The notes: generated by a model not told the origin, from the letters alone. A stretch of DNA of 64,000 bases from an uncultured Alphaproteobacteria bacterium (GCA_910576955.1 CAJTJB010000006.1:62001-126000), one strand, 5' to 3'. Counted from the first letter of the stretch, positions 32,460 through 41,039 are shown. Numbers and translations are program-made.

Positions 32460-32723
32460 ATGAACAAACTAAACGAATACACCAAACAAGGCATCGCTTT
32501 AAGAAAATACTTTTTTGAAAGTATAGGCGAGCAACTTTTTGCCGAAAGACGCAAACGCGGACATACTCTTTCAATGACGGCACACCAAACCAACATCACC
32601 GAAAAATTTGTCGACAAAGCCGAATGCGGTGTCGGCAAATCCCGCTGGACCATCCTCGCTTTGCTACTCAAACACTACAAAAAGCAACTAACCATCACAC
32701 TAACAGATATAAAAAAGGAATAA
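32460..32723 (+). CDS. small HTH protein downstream of leader copy B
   Basis: An 87-residue protein with an XRE-like helix-turn-helix (LFAERRKRGHTLSMTAHQTNITEKFVDKAE at about residues 22-51). It is paralogous to the product of 61645-61983: both keep the pattern ERxKxGxT, then KxVxxxExG, then W and LLLxxYxKxxxITL. Both genes follow the same type of leader. The ATG at 32460 has AAGGAG upstream. It is likely a DNA-binding regulator, with an unknown target. Confidence 0.78.
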   Translation: MNKLNEYTKQGIALRKYFFESIGEQLFAERRKRGHTLSMTAHQTNITEKFVDKAECGVGKSRWTILALLLKHYKKQLTITLTDIKKE

Positions 32724-32759
32724 TACATACCCTTACAGTCAATACGAGGAGCTTTAGCT

Positions 32760-32833
32760 CCGTGGCAATCTCATTCGTCAAGAGTGTACCATACGCTCAC
32801 AAGATTGCTTCGTCACTCCGTTTCTCGCAATGA
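32760..32833. repeat. partial CATTGCGAG repeat
   Basis: The segment has GGCAATCTC at the left and AGATTGC...CTCGCAATGAC at the right, the 3' part of the palindromic repeat. Confidence 0.7.
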
Positions 32834-32924
32834 CACATAAAAAAATATACCCCTCGCACCATTTACTTTATCTTAAACTCTGCCGTTTAAAATCAAACAA
32901 CAAAACTTAAAAAAGGCGACTGAA

Positions 32925-34151
32925 ATGAAATCTCTGAATCCCTTAAAAAAGCTTGACATTGCCTGCTTCCTCCGCTCGCAGTTATACCTTGCGCCGGTGC
33001 TGCTGTTATTCTATCAGCAAAACGGTTTGACAATTGCCGACTTCGTGATGTTTCAGGGGATTTTTCAGCTCACCGGAATTATTTTTGAAGTTCCCTGCGG
33101 CTACATCGCCGACCTCATCTCCAAGAAAAAAGTTTTGATTTTGGCGTTCGTTTGTTTCTTCCTCCGCGCCGCGTTGTGGCTCTCTTTTTCGGGGGTATAT
33201 ATCGTCCTTTTGGGCGAGCTTTTTAACGCGCTTTCCCGCGCCTTTTTATCCGGCGTTTATGACAGCTATATTTATGATTATTTAAAGAGCAAAAACAAGA
33301 CCGGACGGATGCTCAAAGAATGCGGCCGCACAAACTTTGCAATGTCCGGCGGTGCGATGTTTGCCGCCCTCTTCAGCGCCGTTTTGTATAATCATTTCGG
33401 CACGGTCATTTTGCTTACTCTCGAGCTGGTGTTGACCTTAACGAGCATCTTGCTTTTAACCTCGCTCCCGAACCCGCCGTCTGCCAAACCGCACGGCGTT
33501 ACCATTATGCAAAAATTTGCGGAAATCAAAGCAACCGCCGTCGCCACGCTCACCAATAAAAACATCAATTTATACATCATTTTTTCCGCCCTTTTATTCT
33601 CCACCACATCGCTGTTTTGCTGGTGTTTCCAACCGCTGTTAAAAATGTCCGCAGCTCCCGTGTTTATGTTCAGTTTCGTATCTGTCATCAACCACGCTCT
33701 GCGCGCCGGATTCTCCTACCACGTCAACCGGCTTAAAAAGTTTTTCGGATTCGACCGCCTTTTGGTTGTCACCACCTTTTTGTGCCTATATTCTTTTGCG
33801 TGTATGATTCTCGGGTTCTATTTCAAAATGCCGAATCTCGCGGTAATGTGTCTGGTGTTTGTTTGCATCGGCATCGGATTCCAGCTTGCATTTGCGATTG
33901 CAAACATCAACCACATCCACACCTTTGCAATTGAAGAAACCCGCGCCACCATCTCGTCTGTCAACAATATGCTCCAGCAGACCATATCGGGGCTGTCGCT
34001 TATTTTGTTTAAGTTTGTCGTTGCCCCTGCAAACGGCGGTGAGGGGTTAAGTTTTTCTGCCGCATTTGCCGCGTTTGGCGCGTTTTATATCGCAGCGTTT
34101 GCGTTTCTGCTATACAAAATTTACCGCCGCAAAAACGCCGCTGCAAATTAG
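32925..34151 (+). CDS. major facilitator superfamily transporter
   Basis: A 408-residue protein with 12 predicted membrane helices. The loop between helices 2 and 3 is GYIADLISKKKVLILAF, the MFS motif A (Gly-x-x-x-Asp-x-x-x-x-Lys-Lys). The family member and substrate cannot be told; the early RSQLYLAPVLLLFYQQNGLT looks like the MFS subgroup that includes putative drug and sugar exporters. The gene stands alone. Confidence 0.88.
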   Translation: MKSLNPLKKLDIACFLRSQLYLAPVLLLFYQQNGLTIADFVMFQGIFQLTGIIFEVPCGYIADLISKKKVLILAFVCFFLRAALWLSFSGVYIVLLGELFNALSRAFLSGVYDSYIYDYLKSKNKTGRMLKECGRTNFAMSGGAMFAALFSAVLYNHFGTVILLTLELVLTLTSILLLTSLPNPPSAKPHGVTIMQKFAEIKATAVATLTNKNINLYIIFSALLFSTTSLFCWCFQPLLKMSAAPVFMFSFVSVINHALRAGFSYHVNRLKKFFGFDRLLVVTTFLCLYSFACMILGFYFKMPNLAVMCLVFVCIGIGFQLAFAIANINHIHTFAIEETRATISSVNNMLQQTISGLSLILFKFVVAPANGGEGLSFSAAFAAFGAFYIAAFAFLLYKIYRRKNAAAN

Positions 34152-34228
34152 CGCATTCTCTTAACCAAAAATAAAACAATCCCAGCTATACTCTCTCGCA
34201 TATAGTAACTGATAAAAGGAATTTTTAT

Positions 34229-34666
34229 ATGTCTGCGTGGCTTGTTTTTTTAATCGTCGCAATTCTCTTTTTGATTGCCGAAATTTACTCAATGACAATG
34301 TTTTTTATGAACTTCAGCGCCGCCGCGGTTGTCTGCACGCTCATCGCATTGGGAACGGAAAATTATAACATCTTAATCCCGATTTTCGCTGTCTTGTCGA
34401 TTCTCTTCATTCTCTTCTTGCGCCCGTTTATCAACATTAACCCGCGCAAAGACAAAACGCACAGTTTTGAATCGCAATATATCGGCAAAATCGCAACAGC
34501 CATAACCGACATCACAGCTTTCAGCGGACGCATTAACATCTATGACGAAGATTGGGAAGCCCGCTTAAATGAGGAAGACGCCGCCGACATCAAAAAAGGC
34601 GCCAAAGTAACCATCGTCCGTCATAACGACTTAACTATGTTTGTTGAAAAGAAAGGAAAGAAATAA
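34229..34666 (+). CDS. NfeD-like membrane protein
   Basis: A 145-residue NfeD1b-type protein: three membrane helices (about residues 3-72) followed by a soluble OB-fold domain (IGKIATAITDITAFSGRINIYDEDWEAR, then IKKGAKVTIVRHNDLTMFV). It acts with the SPFH protein encoded next (1-base overlap, TAATG), a well-known pairing in membrane quality control. Confidence 0.9.
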   Translation: MSAWLVFLIVAILFLIAEIYSMTMFFMNFSAAAVVCTLIALGTENYNILIPIFAVLSILFILFLRPFININPRKDKTHSFESQYIGKIATAITDITAFSGRINIYDEDWEARLNEEDAADIKKGAKVTIVRHNDLTMFVEKKGKK

Positions 34667-35646
34667 TGACTACTTTTTTAACCCTTATCATCATATTGGT
34701 ACTCTACATCGCGATTAAAGGCTGCATCATCGTTGAACAGCAGGAAGTCGTTATTATTCAACGCCTCGGGCGCTACAAAGAAACGCTGACCGCCGGCTTG
34801 AATTTCATCGTTCCGTTTTTTGACGAACCTAAAGCCATTTACAAAAAGATAACCGTGAATTATCGCGATGGCGGCTCTTCGTCATATATGAAAAAGACCA
34901 CTCGTATTGACCTGCGCGAAACCGTTTGCGATTTTCCGCGCCAAAGCGTGATTACCAAAGATAACGTTTCCATCTCTATCAATGCGGTCTTGTACTTTCA
35001 GATTGTTAACCCTGAAAAGGCGGTTTACGGCGTTGAAAACCTCTACGAAGCAATTGAAAAACTGACCCAGACCACACTCCGCCAGCTGATTGGCAAATTG
35101 GAATTGCAGGAAACTTTAACCTCGCGTGACAAAATCAACACCGAACTGCGCGAAACCATTGACAGCGCGTCAGACAAATGGGGCGTAAAAGTCAACCGTA
35201 TCGAGTTGCAAGACATCACCCCGCCGTTAGACATTCAAAGCGCAATGGATAAGCAAATGAAAGCCGAACGCGAAAAACGCGCTATGATTTATGAGGCAGA
35301 GGGTGAAAAAGAATCTTCCATCCGTATCGCCGAAGGTAAAAAAGAGGCAGCGATTCGTCAGGCAGAGGGCGAAAAAGAATCCGCCATTTTAAAAGCCGAA
35401 GGTATCGCGCAAGCGCGTATGGTGGAGGCCGAAGCTGAAAAAGAGGCGATTAACCGCATCATTGAAGCCCTGTCATCCAAAGGTCAGGCAGATAAATACC
35501 TTATCGCTATGAAATATCTTGAAACAATGAAAGAAATGACCTCCGGACAAGACAACAAAATCGTCTATATGCCGTATGAGGCCACAGCGGTTTTGAGCTC
35601 TGTTGACGGCATCAAAGAAATGCTTATCGGCAAAAAAGGCGCATAA
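34666..35646 (+). CDS. SPFH/band 7 (paraslipin, QmcA-like) membrane protein
   Basis: A 326-residue protein with an N-terminal helix (about 4-20) and a band 7 domain (EVVIIQRLGRYKETLTAGLNFIVPF, then DNVSISINAVLYFQIVNPEKAVYGVENLYEAI). A long Glu, Ala and Lys-rich coiled coil follows (about 190-265). It forms cage-like membrane assemblies and controls membrane protease activity. It is translationally coupled to the nfeD-like gene. Confidence 0.92.
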   Translation: MTTFLTLIIILVLYIAIKGCIIVEQQEVVIIQRLGRYKETLTAGLNFIVPFFDEPKAIYKKITVNYRDGGSSSYMKKTTRIDLRETVCDFPRQSVITKDNVSISINAVLYFQIVNPEKAVYGVENLYEAIEKLTQTTLRQLIGKLELQETLTSRDKINTELRETIDSASDKWGVKVNRIELQDITPPLDIQSAMDKQMKAEREKRAMIYEAEGEKESSIRIAEGKKEAAIRQAEGEKESAILKAEGIAQARMVEAEAEKEAINRIIEALSSKGQADKYLIAMKYLETMKEMTSGQDNKIVYMPYEATAVLSSVDGIKEMLIGKKGA

Positions 35647-35670
35647 CCGGACACATAAGGAAACGGCAAA

Positions 35671-36036
35671 ATGTTTATACTCATAACCCTCGGGCTTTTC
35701 CTCCTGAAGTTTTTGGCTCTTGGCGTGGTCGGGCTCTTCTTCCTTGAAGATTTGGAGCTGACCAAAAATGCTAGCGCAGCCATTTACTCCACCTATCTGG
35801 TCACGGGAATCTGCACTTTTTTATCGCTGCTGTTTTTCGTGTTGGGTAAAAAGTTGTTATGGTTAATAATCTTTGCCGTTTCGGGCATTTTCTACCTCGG
35901 GATGTATAACAGCGCCCCCGGCATTAGTGACATCCACCGGCAAAATGATTTAAAGAGCCGATATTTTCAAGATACAGGCACTTTCTTTGCGCGAATGGGC
36001 GATATGCTTAAAATCATCAATAAAAATAAGCAGTAG
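35671..36036 (+). CDS. small membrane protein, unknown
   Basis: A 121-residue protein with three hydrophobic helices (about residues 1-22, 36-57 and 62-76) and a hydrophilic C-terminus. It starts 25 bases after the SPFH gene with AAGGAAA upstream and could be part of that operon. A terminator follows right away. No family is recognised. Confidence 0.7.
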   Translation: MFILITLGLFLLKFLALGVVGLFFLEDLELTKNASAAIYSTYLVTGICTFLSLLFFVLGKKLLWLIIFAVSGIFYLGMYNSAPGISDIHRQNDLKSRYFQDTGTFFARMGDMLKIINKNKQ

Positions 36037-36038
36037 CA

Positions 36039-36069
36039 AAAAATCCCCTCCTAACGAGGGGATTTTTAT
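36039..36069 (+). terminator. intrinsic terminator after the SPFH operon
   Basis: AAAATCCCCTC and GAGGGGATTTT pair around CTAAC, followed by T-rich sequence. Confidence 0.85.
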
Positions 36070-36132
36070 ATCTCACCCCTGCACCGTCCCGATAAAAGAC
36101 GGCGAAACAAAACAAAAATAGAACGAATTTTC

Positions 36133-36160
36133 TTGACAATTATTTTAACCGCTATATAAA
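36133..36160 (+). promoter_or_regulatory. promoter of the first micro-ORF
   Basis: TTGACA and TATAAA with a 16-base spacer, about 70 bases upstream of the micro-ORF at 36230. The leader has a hairpin, GCCTCGGAG/CTCCTTGGC. Confidence 0.65.
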
Positions 36161-36229
36161 CAAAAAAGCCTCGGAGGTTACGACTCCTTGGCTTCTTTCC
36201 TAACCGCCTTAATGGCTGAAAGGATTAAG

Positions 36230-36301
36230 ATGTTTGATTTAGTCAAAGTTTTAAGCATCCTGATATTAGTGCTTAAAATCATCATTGTCATTATAAGATA
36301 A
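36230..36301 (+). CDS. hydrophobic 23-residue peptide (micro-ORF 1)
   Basis: An ATG preceded by GAAAGGATTAAG opens a 23-codon frame: MFDLVKVLSILILVLKIIIV then IIR and a stop. It is a single membrane-spanning stretch with charged ends, as in type I toxins such as Ldr or Fst, and lies between its own promoter and terminator. It is too short to be sure; it could also be an RNA gene without a product. Confidence 0.55.
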   Translation: MFDLVKVLSILILVLKIIIVIIR

Positions 36302-36308
36302 CTGATGA

Positions 36309-36338
36309 GGCGGGGTTTGTCAACTCCGCCCTTTGATT
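36309..36338 (+). terminator. terminator of micro-ORF 1, copy 1 of a duplicated 30-bp element
   Basis: GGCGG and CCGCC form the stem, with TTTGTCAACT in the loop; CTTTGATT follows. Exactly the same 30 bases recur at 36606-36635. Confidence 0.75.
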
Positions 36339-36343
36339 ATTCG

Positions 36344-36372
36344 TTGACAAATAGGCATAAGTTTTATATAAA
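36344..36372 (+). promoter_or_regulatory. promoter of the second micro-ORF
   Basis: TTGACA and TATAAA with 17 bases between. A long leader (about 160 bases) follows, starting with the stem GCCGGTG/CACCGGC at about 36379. Confidence 0.65.
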
Positions 36373-36532
36373 ATTTATGCCGGTGCGCTAACACCGGCAA
36401 ATTTCTTCAACAGAAAGGGGTTAAACCGAACTTTAACTCATTTCTTGAGTTGAAGATAGCATATTTATTCTTGTTTGTCAAGATATTTATGCAAGGTTTT
36501 TCCCCTTTCAATATTATTGAAAGGCAAAAATA

Positions 36533-36595
36533 ATGATAATAAGACTTATTATTGTTATTCGGAAATTCCGAATTTTCTTGACTATCAAACGATAA
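36533..36595 (+). CDS. hydrophobic 20-residue peptide (micro-ORF 2)
   Basis: ATG at 36533 opens MIIRLIIVIRKFRIFLTIKR and a stop: a hydrophobic, basic peptide with an IIVIR core like the IIIVIIR end of micro-ORF 1. Its Shine-Dalgarno sequence GAAAGG lies in a hairpin (CTTTCAA/TTGAAAG, at about 36505-36523), and an upstream GAAAGGGG at 36413 could open it. This fits a type I toxin with a regulated leader, but is unproven. Confidence 0.55.
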   Translation: MIIRLIIVIRKFRIFLTIKR

Positions 36596-36605
36596 TCAAG
36601 ACGAG

Positions 36606-36635
36606 GGCGGGGTTTGTCAACTCCGCCCTTTGATT
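36606..36635 (+). terminator. terminator of micro-ORF 2, copy 2 of the 30-bp element
   Basis: Same 30 bases as at 36309-36338, here followed by TTTAC. It marks two tandem transcription units of the same kind. Confidence 0.78.
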
Positions 36636-36760
36636 TTTACAGTTTTATTAAATTAAAAACACTAGCAAAATAACATTTTTTATAATAAAACTGATAAGGA
36701 TGAATGCCGGCGAATAAGACATCCACCCATTCCAATGTGAACTGCCGCAATTACAGCCGG

Positions 36761-37297
36761 TTAGTGCTCGCCGCAGAATTTCAGTTCATAGGCGTCGCGC
36801 GCCTCTTCAATCAGCTTTTTCGCCTCATCGGGTCCTAAAAAGCTCTCAATCGTCACCTGCTTTTTCTCCAGCACTTTATAGTCTTCAAAAAAGCGCTGCA
36901 ACATCTTCAAAATATGCGGCGGAATTTCCGAAATATCGTGATAAACATTATACTCGGGATCATCTTCATGAATAGCGATAATCTTGTCGTCTGCCTCGCC
37001 GCAGTCAATCATCTTCATCACACCGATAGGGCGCGCCCGCATAATCGAAAGCGGCACAATCGCCTCCTGCCCTAAAACCAAAATATCCAAGGGGTCGTTG
37101 TCTTCGCAATATGTTTGCGGCACAAACCCGTAATTTGCCGGATAATGCACGGAAGAATACAAAATGCGGTCAACTTTCACAAGCCCGCTTTCTTTATCCA
37201 GCTCATATTTAACCTGCGAGCCTTTTGGAACTTCGATAATCGCCGGAACAATATCCGGAAACTGCGAATAATGCTTAACCTGATGCCACGGATGCAC
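36761..37297 (-). CDS. ppa: inorganic pyrophosphatase
   Basis: A 178-residue family I soluble pyrophosphatase that hydrolyses PPi to two phosphates and so drives biosynthetic reactions. The motifs are EVPKGSQVKYELDK, YPANYGFVPQTYCEDNDPLDILVLG (metal-binding Asp cluster) and MIDCGEADDKIIAI. The start codon is GTG, with AAGGAG at the right distance; no better ATG lies in frame. Length is typical of the E. coli type. Confidence 0.95.
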   Translation of the reverse strand: MHPWHQVKHYSQFPDIVPAIIEVPKGSQVKYELDKESGLVKVDRILYSSVHYPANYGFVPQTYCEDNDPLDILVLGQEAIVPLSIMRARPIGVMKMIDCGEADDKIIAIHEDDPEYNVYHDISEIPPHILKMLQRFFEDYKVLEKKQVTIESFLGPDEAKKLIEEARDAYELKFCGEH

Positions 37298-37448
37298 GAT
37301 ATTTCTCCTTAAAAATTAACTCCGCCGAATATAGACAAACGGCTGGCATTTGTCAATAAGATTTTAAAAAAATTGTTTGCCATCCCGCAAAAAATATGTT
37401 AAACTGCCGTTAATGTAACCAAAAGAATAAAAGCGGGAGTTCTAAAAA

Positions 37449-39026
37449 ATGCTAACCTACACCCCAGACCAGCTTGTCAAATTAAATTCCGATGAAATCG
37501 ACATTCTCCAAAAATCAAACGACACCGCAGCTCTTGAGCATATCAACGACAAAAAGGAAGAATTGTCATTTTTAAACCAAGAACAGCTGAACCACTTAAA
37601 AGAATATTTTACTGACACGATGGAAAAATACCGCTTGCTGTACGAGGCGATTGTGTCGGGTTTTTCCACCCCCACAAAGCCCGGCTTTCCGGAGTTTATC
37701 TATAATGTAAACCTTAAAGACGGCAGCATTGAAACAGACCGCAACGGCCGCCGCATCAGCTATTCCACCGAGATTTTAGCTCCCTGCACCAGCGCAATGC
37801 TGCATTACATCAACAGCGAGTGCAATGACGTATATGTCGTTATTCCGCCGATAAAAAGCGCCGAACGCACAGTTGAAAAAATTATCGACGAATGCCGCCG
37901 CGACTATGATGTTAACAGAAATAAAAACCTTGCCAAGTTTGCCGAAGGCGCTTTTGAAACACCGGAAGACGAGCCGGAATTTCCGTTTTCTTTTCCGGCA
38001 AAAGCCACAAGCGCCCCACTGCCGCGCCTGACCGAACTTCCGGAATCCAAGTGCCCCACCCTCCGCCTGCTGGAAGAGCAGAAAAGCGCTCAAAAAACCG
38101 AGCACGCCTTAACAAACATTCTCACCAAAGACCTGCTCCCGCATGATATTTACCGCCTCTCCATCACCTCCAAATACCCCGGCGATTTGGAAGAGCTGAT
38201 TCACGAGCTGGAAGAGAAATTTCCGCCTTACATCACGTTTGAAAAAGGCGAACGCAACCTCTATAAAAAACACTTAAGCGAAAACGAGCGCAACTATTTT
38301 GACATCAAAAAAACCGCGCGTATCAACATCCCAAACAGCAACCGCTGTTTTTACATCGAGTTTCAGTTTAAGCAGACCAATATGTTTTTTGCGCACATCC
38401 GCTCGCATAGCGCGTATGAGGAATATCGCATCATAGATGCAAAATATCTCGCCGCCAAAGATGCCGCCGAGAAAAAGAAACCCACACCGGAAATGAAAAC
38501 CAAAACCGCCCAGCTCAAAAAACAGCGGGATGAAAAACGCGAGCTTTGCCTGCGCATTCACCGCAACGCCGTCCACCAGAGCAATATGTATTTAATGCAT
38601 AAGCTCTTATGGCTCGATGACAACGCCCGCGGGCTGCATCGCAAACCCGAGCGTGCCGACGGCAAATACCAGCACTCGGTAGACACGCTGCGCCGCAACT
38701 ACATTGTTGAAAGTTACGAACCGTTTAACGGTGCTACGGCGTTCACAACGAACCCGAACGAATACCTCAACAAAGCGCATTACTTAAAAATGGTCGGCAT
38801 CTTGCCTGAAAGTTTTGACGAGCTCGGCAAAAACGCGAAAGTGCACATCAACAAAGCGTGGGAAAACTTAACCGACGCGGATATCAAAGATTTTGACCGT
38901 ATCACCGCCATGGCAATTAAATATCAAGATACCATCCGCGCCCTCCAAAAAGAACGCCAGCTGATGGATAACAACACCTTGCTTAATGTTTTGGCACAGG
39001 CAACCGGCAACAGCCTCGGAAGATAA
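37449..39026 (+). CDS. hypothetical protein with weak RelA/SpoT-like pattern
   Basis: A 525-residue cytoplasmic protein that I cannot place with confidence. Residues about 235-345 read HDIYRLSITSKYPGDLEELI, then YFDIKKTARI and CFYIEFQFKQ, with HSAYEEYR after. This order (Asp, Asp-x-Lys, Glu-x-Gln-Phe and His plus Tyr) is reminiscent of the RelA/SpoT nucleotidyltransferase fold. The N- and C-terminal regions are helical and charged. If the fold is right it could make (p)ppGpp-like nucleotides or modify tRNA like ToxSAS; this is weak inference. A GGGAG Shine-Dalgarno sequence precedes the ATG, and the HAD gene follows after 3 bases. Confidence 0.65.
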   Translation: MLTYTPDQLVKLNSDEIDILQKSNDTAALEHINDKKEELSFLNQEQLNHLKEYFTDTMEKYRLLYEAIVSGFSTPTKPGFPEFIYNVNLKDGSIETDRNGRRISYSTEILAPCTSAMLHYINSECNDVYVVIPPIKSAERTVEKIIDECRRDYDVNRNKNLAKFAEGAFETPEDEPEFPFSFPAKATSAPLPRLTELPESKCPTLRLLEEQKSAQKTEHALTNILTKDLLPHDIYRLSITSKYPGDLEELIHELEEKFPPYITFEKGERNLYKKHLSENERNYFDIKKTARINIPNSNRCFYIEFQFKQTNMFFAHIRSHSAYEEYRIIDAKYLAAKDAAEKKKPTPEMKTKTAQLKKQRDEKRELCLRIHRNAVHQSNMYLMHKLLWLDDNARGLHRKPERADGKYQHSVDTLRRNYIVESYEPFNGATAFTTNPNEYLNKAHYLKMVGILPESFDELGKNAKVHINKAWENLTDADIKDFDRITAMAIKYQDTIRALQKERQLMDNNTLLNVLAQATGNSLGR

Positions 39027-39029
39027 TCA

Positions 39030-39665
39030 ATGCCCGAGATAAAATATGCGATATTTGATGTCGGCAATACGATTTATCCGTTCACGCTCAAACCGCTGAC
39101 AGCCTGTATGCAGCATGAAACCGCCGAACCGGAAGTTTTTGCCCGCAATCATTCCCCGCGGTTTTATGACTATAATCCGTATATGAAAGGTGAAATGTCA
39201 AATACCGAATTTGCCGAAGAGCTGTGTTTTTTCTGCCGCGTGCCATATAACGAAAACCGGCTGCAGGAAATCAACACCGCCTTGCACGAGGGCTGCGGCA
39301 AGCGCTTTCCCGAAACCATAAAAGCAATGAATCTTCTCCGCCAAAACGGCACGGAAATCTGCCTTTTATCAAATGCCCTGCCTATGCTTGCAGACACTGG
39401 CGCAGATATAACCCGCCCCGAATATGCGTTCACCTCATACGATTTAAGGCTGTTAAAACCCGATTCGGCAATCTTTCAAACTGTGTTGGACAAGCTAAAC
39501 GCCGCCCCCGAACAAACGCTCTTTTTTGACGATAAAAAAACCAATGTAAAAGCTGCGCAATCGCTAGGCATAAACGGCATTGTTTACCGCCCTGAAACCG
39601 TTTTAAAAGAGCTTTCTATCTACCTGCCCGCGCATTCCATTCTTCCCCGTTCACGAGAAGTTTAA
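39030..39665 (+). CDS. HAD-superfamily hydrolase
   Basis: A 211-residue HAD phosphatase-like protein. The N-terminal motif is FDVGNTIYPF (nucleophile Asp; the usual second Asp is Gly, as in some subfamily IA members), a later Ser/Thr region is CLLSNALP, a Lys lies in LKPDSAIF, and the acidic motif is FFDDKKTNVKAA. The cap domain is at about residues 20-90. The substrate is unknown. It follows the preceding gene by 3 bases, so the two are probably cotranscribed, and overlaps the convergent gene by 50 bases. Confidence 0.88.
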   Translation: MPEIKYAIFDVGNTIYPFTLKPLTACMQHETAEPEVFARNHSPRFYDYNPYMKGEMSNTEFAEELCFFCRVPYNENRLQEINTALHEGCGKRFPETIKAMNLLRQNGTEICLLSNALPMLADTGADITRPEYAFTSYDLRLLKPDSAIFQTVLDKLNAAPEQTLFFDDKKTNVKAAQSLGINGIVYRPETVLKELSIYLPAHSILPRSREV

Positions 39666-40020
39666 GCGCATACGGCTTAAATCCGCGTTTATACGAAAAC
39701 ACCATTTCTGCTGTGTTGTTCGTATTCCGCACCGCTTTGTCGAGCGCCGCAGCCCTATCTTCCGGCACATAAAAACGTCCCCGCCGTTCAAACGCTGCCC
39801 GCGGGCAAACACCGTTTTCAAACTGCTCGCAATCCGTTTCATCCCAATTTATCTGATATGAAATATAATGTCCCGAGAGCAAATCCCGCGGATCATATCC
39901 CTGCAGACGCACCACCACCTCGCGCCCCATATTGCGCTCGGTTTCAATTGTGCCGACCCACGCCAGCATAATCATCACCGGCAAAAACACCAACACCGCA
40001 TAGCCATATTTCTTAAGCAT
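39616..40020 (-). CDS. GDYXXLXY protein
   Basis: A 134-residue membrane-associated protein with an N-terminal helix (about 6-23) and the family signature GYDPRDLLSGHYISYQINW. The protein family is named for this motif, is often encoded next to DUF2157 genes as here, and its role is unknown. The start ATG at 40020 overlaps the end of the DUF2157 gene by 8 bases. Its 3' end overlaps the tail of the HAD gene on the other strand by 50 bases. Confidence 0.88.
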   Translation of the reverse strand: MLKKYGYAVLVFLPVMIMLAWVGTIETERNMGREVVVRLQGYDPRDLLSGHYISYQINWDETDCEQFENGVCPRAAFERRGRFYVPEDRAAALDKAVRNTNNTAEMVFSYKRGFKPYALKLLVNGEEWNARAGR

Positions 40021-40933
40021 TTTTCTTCTCCTCTTTTTTAATAAGTTTTGACCATTTGGAAACACCTTTAACCAGCGCAAGCAACACCACGCCGCTGATA
40101 ATCATTCCGATACCTGTGCTGAACAGCCCGATTTTATCACCAAGCCAGATATACAAACTAAACACCCACAGCCCCGCAAATTTGACATTCAAACGTACCT
40201 TACGATACTCTTTAAAGTATTGATAAATAAACGAAGTAACCAGCAAAATCAATGCGCTGATAACCAAATGTGAAAATTTGTACGACAAAATATAAATAGC
40301 CAACACAATATAAAACGCCAAAAAGGCATCGCGCTTAAACACGCCGCCCACAGCAAAATCCGGCTTATATTTGCTCAAAGCCCAACCGCCGGCATATAAC
40401 GCCGCGTAAACCGCAAGCAAAGCTTCAAACCAATACCTCCCGCCGGCATACATCGCGCACCACGTCAAAAACAGCGGCACCCAAAACCACGCCACATATT
40501 TTTTCTTTGCTGCAAATAACAACGGCAGTGTCGCCGCCCACCAAAACGCAAACGGCAGGTGATAAATATTGCCGCTCAAGTGATAAACCTGTATCACGAG
40601 CCCGATAGCAGCCCCCACGAGCAAAAACAGCGCTACGAGCCATTTTTCTGACCTTTCGTCTTGTCCTTTAAGCTTGTTTGAAACCGCCATACCCGCCGCA
40701 CCAAACAACAGTGCAAACATCAAAATAAGTTTCAAATTATCACTGAAAAGTTCCCAGTTAGACGCCACCAGAGAAATCACCCCGATACCAACCGTAAAAA
40801 TTCCCAACAAATTCAGCGCCCGCATCACAAAACCGCCGCCAACGCCGTCATCATACGCCAAAATCTGCTTTTGCTGCTCGCCCGAGATAATCCCCGCCTT
40901 AACGAGCTTGTCCAATTGCTTTGCCTTAAACAT
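40013..40933 (-). CDS. DUF2157 membrane protein
   Basis: A 306-residue protein with a short cytoplasmic N-terminal domain (LDKLVKAGIISGEQQKQILAY) and about ten membrane helices from residue 45, the DUF2157 layout. The role of the family is unknown. It is upstream of and overlaps the GDYXXLXY gene; the two are usually a pair. The ATG at 40933 has a GGAG sequence upstream (AGAGGAG on the minus strand). Confidence 0.88.
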   Translation of the reverse strand: MFKAKQLDKLVKAGIISGEQQKQILAYDDGVGGGFVMRALNLLGIFTVGIGVISLVASNWELFSDNLKLILMFALLFGAAGMAVSNKLKGQDERSEKWLVALFLLVGAAIGLVIQVYHLSGNIYHLPFAFWWAATLPLLFAAKKKYVAWFWVPLFLTWCAMYAGGRYWFEALLAVYAALYAGGWALSKYKPDFAVGGVFKRDAFLAFYIVLAIYILSYKFSHLVISALILLVTSFIYQYFKEYRKVRLNVKFAGLWVFSLYIWLGDKIGLFSTGIGMIISGVVLLALVKGVSKWSKLIKKEEKKNA

Positions 40934-41039
40934 CACAAAACTCCTCTTATTAAATTTCACCTACCATAGCACCAAATCGTTTAAAAACACTTTACATCTT
41001 TGCAGGAGTGCGCTATCACGTCTTCAAAGGAGAACACAA

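Noticed and set aside
32260..32730. Direct repeats flanking leader copy B like those at the pilin cassette
   Set aside because: I looked for duplicated flanks around copies A, B and D and found none; only copy C has the 25-bp repeat.
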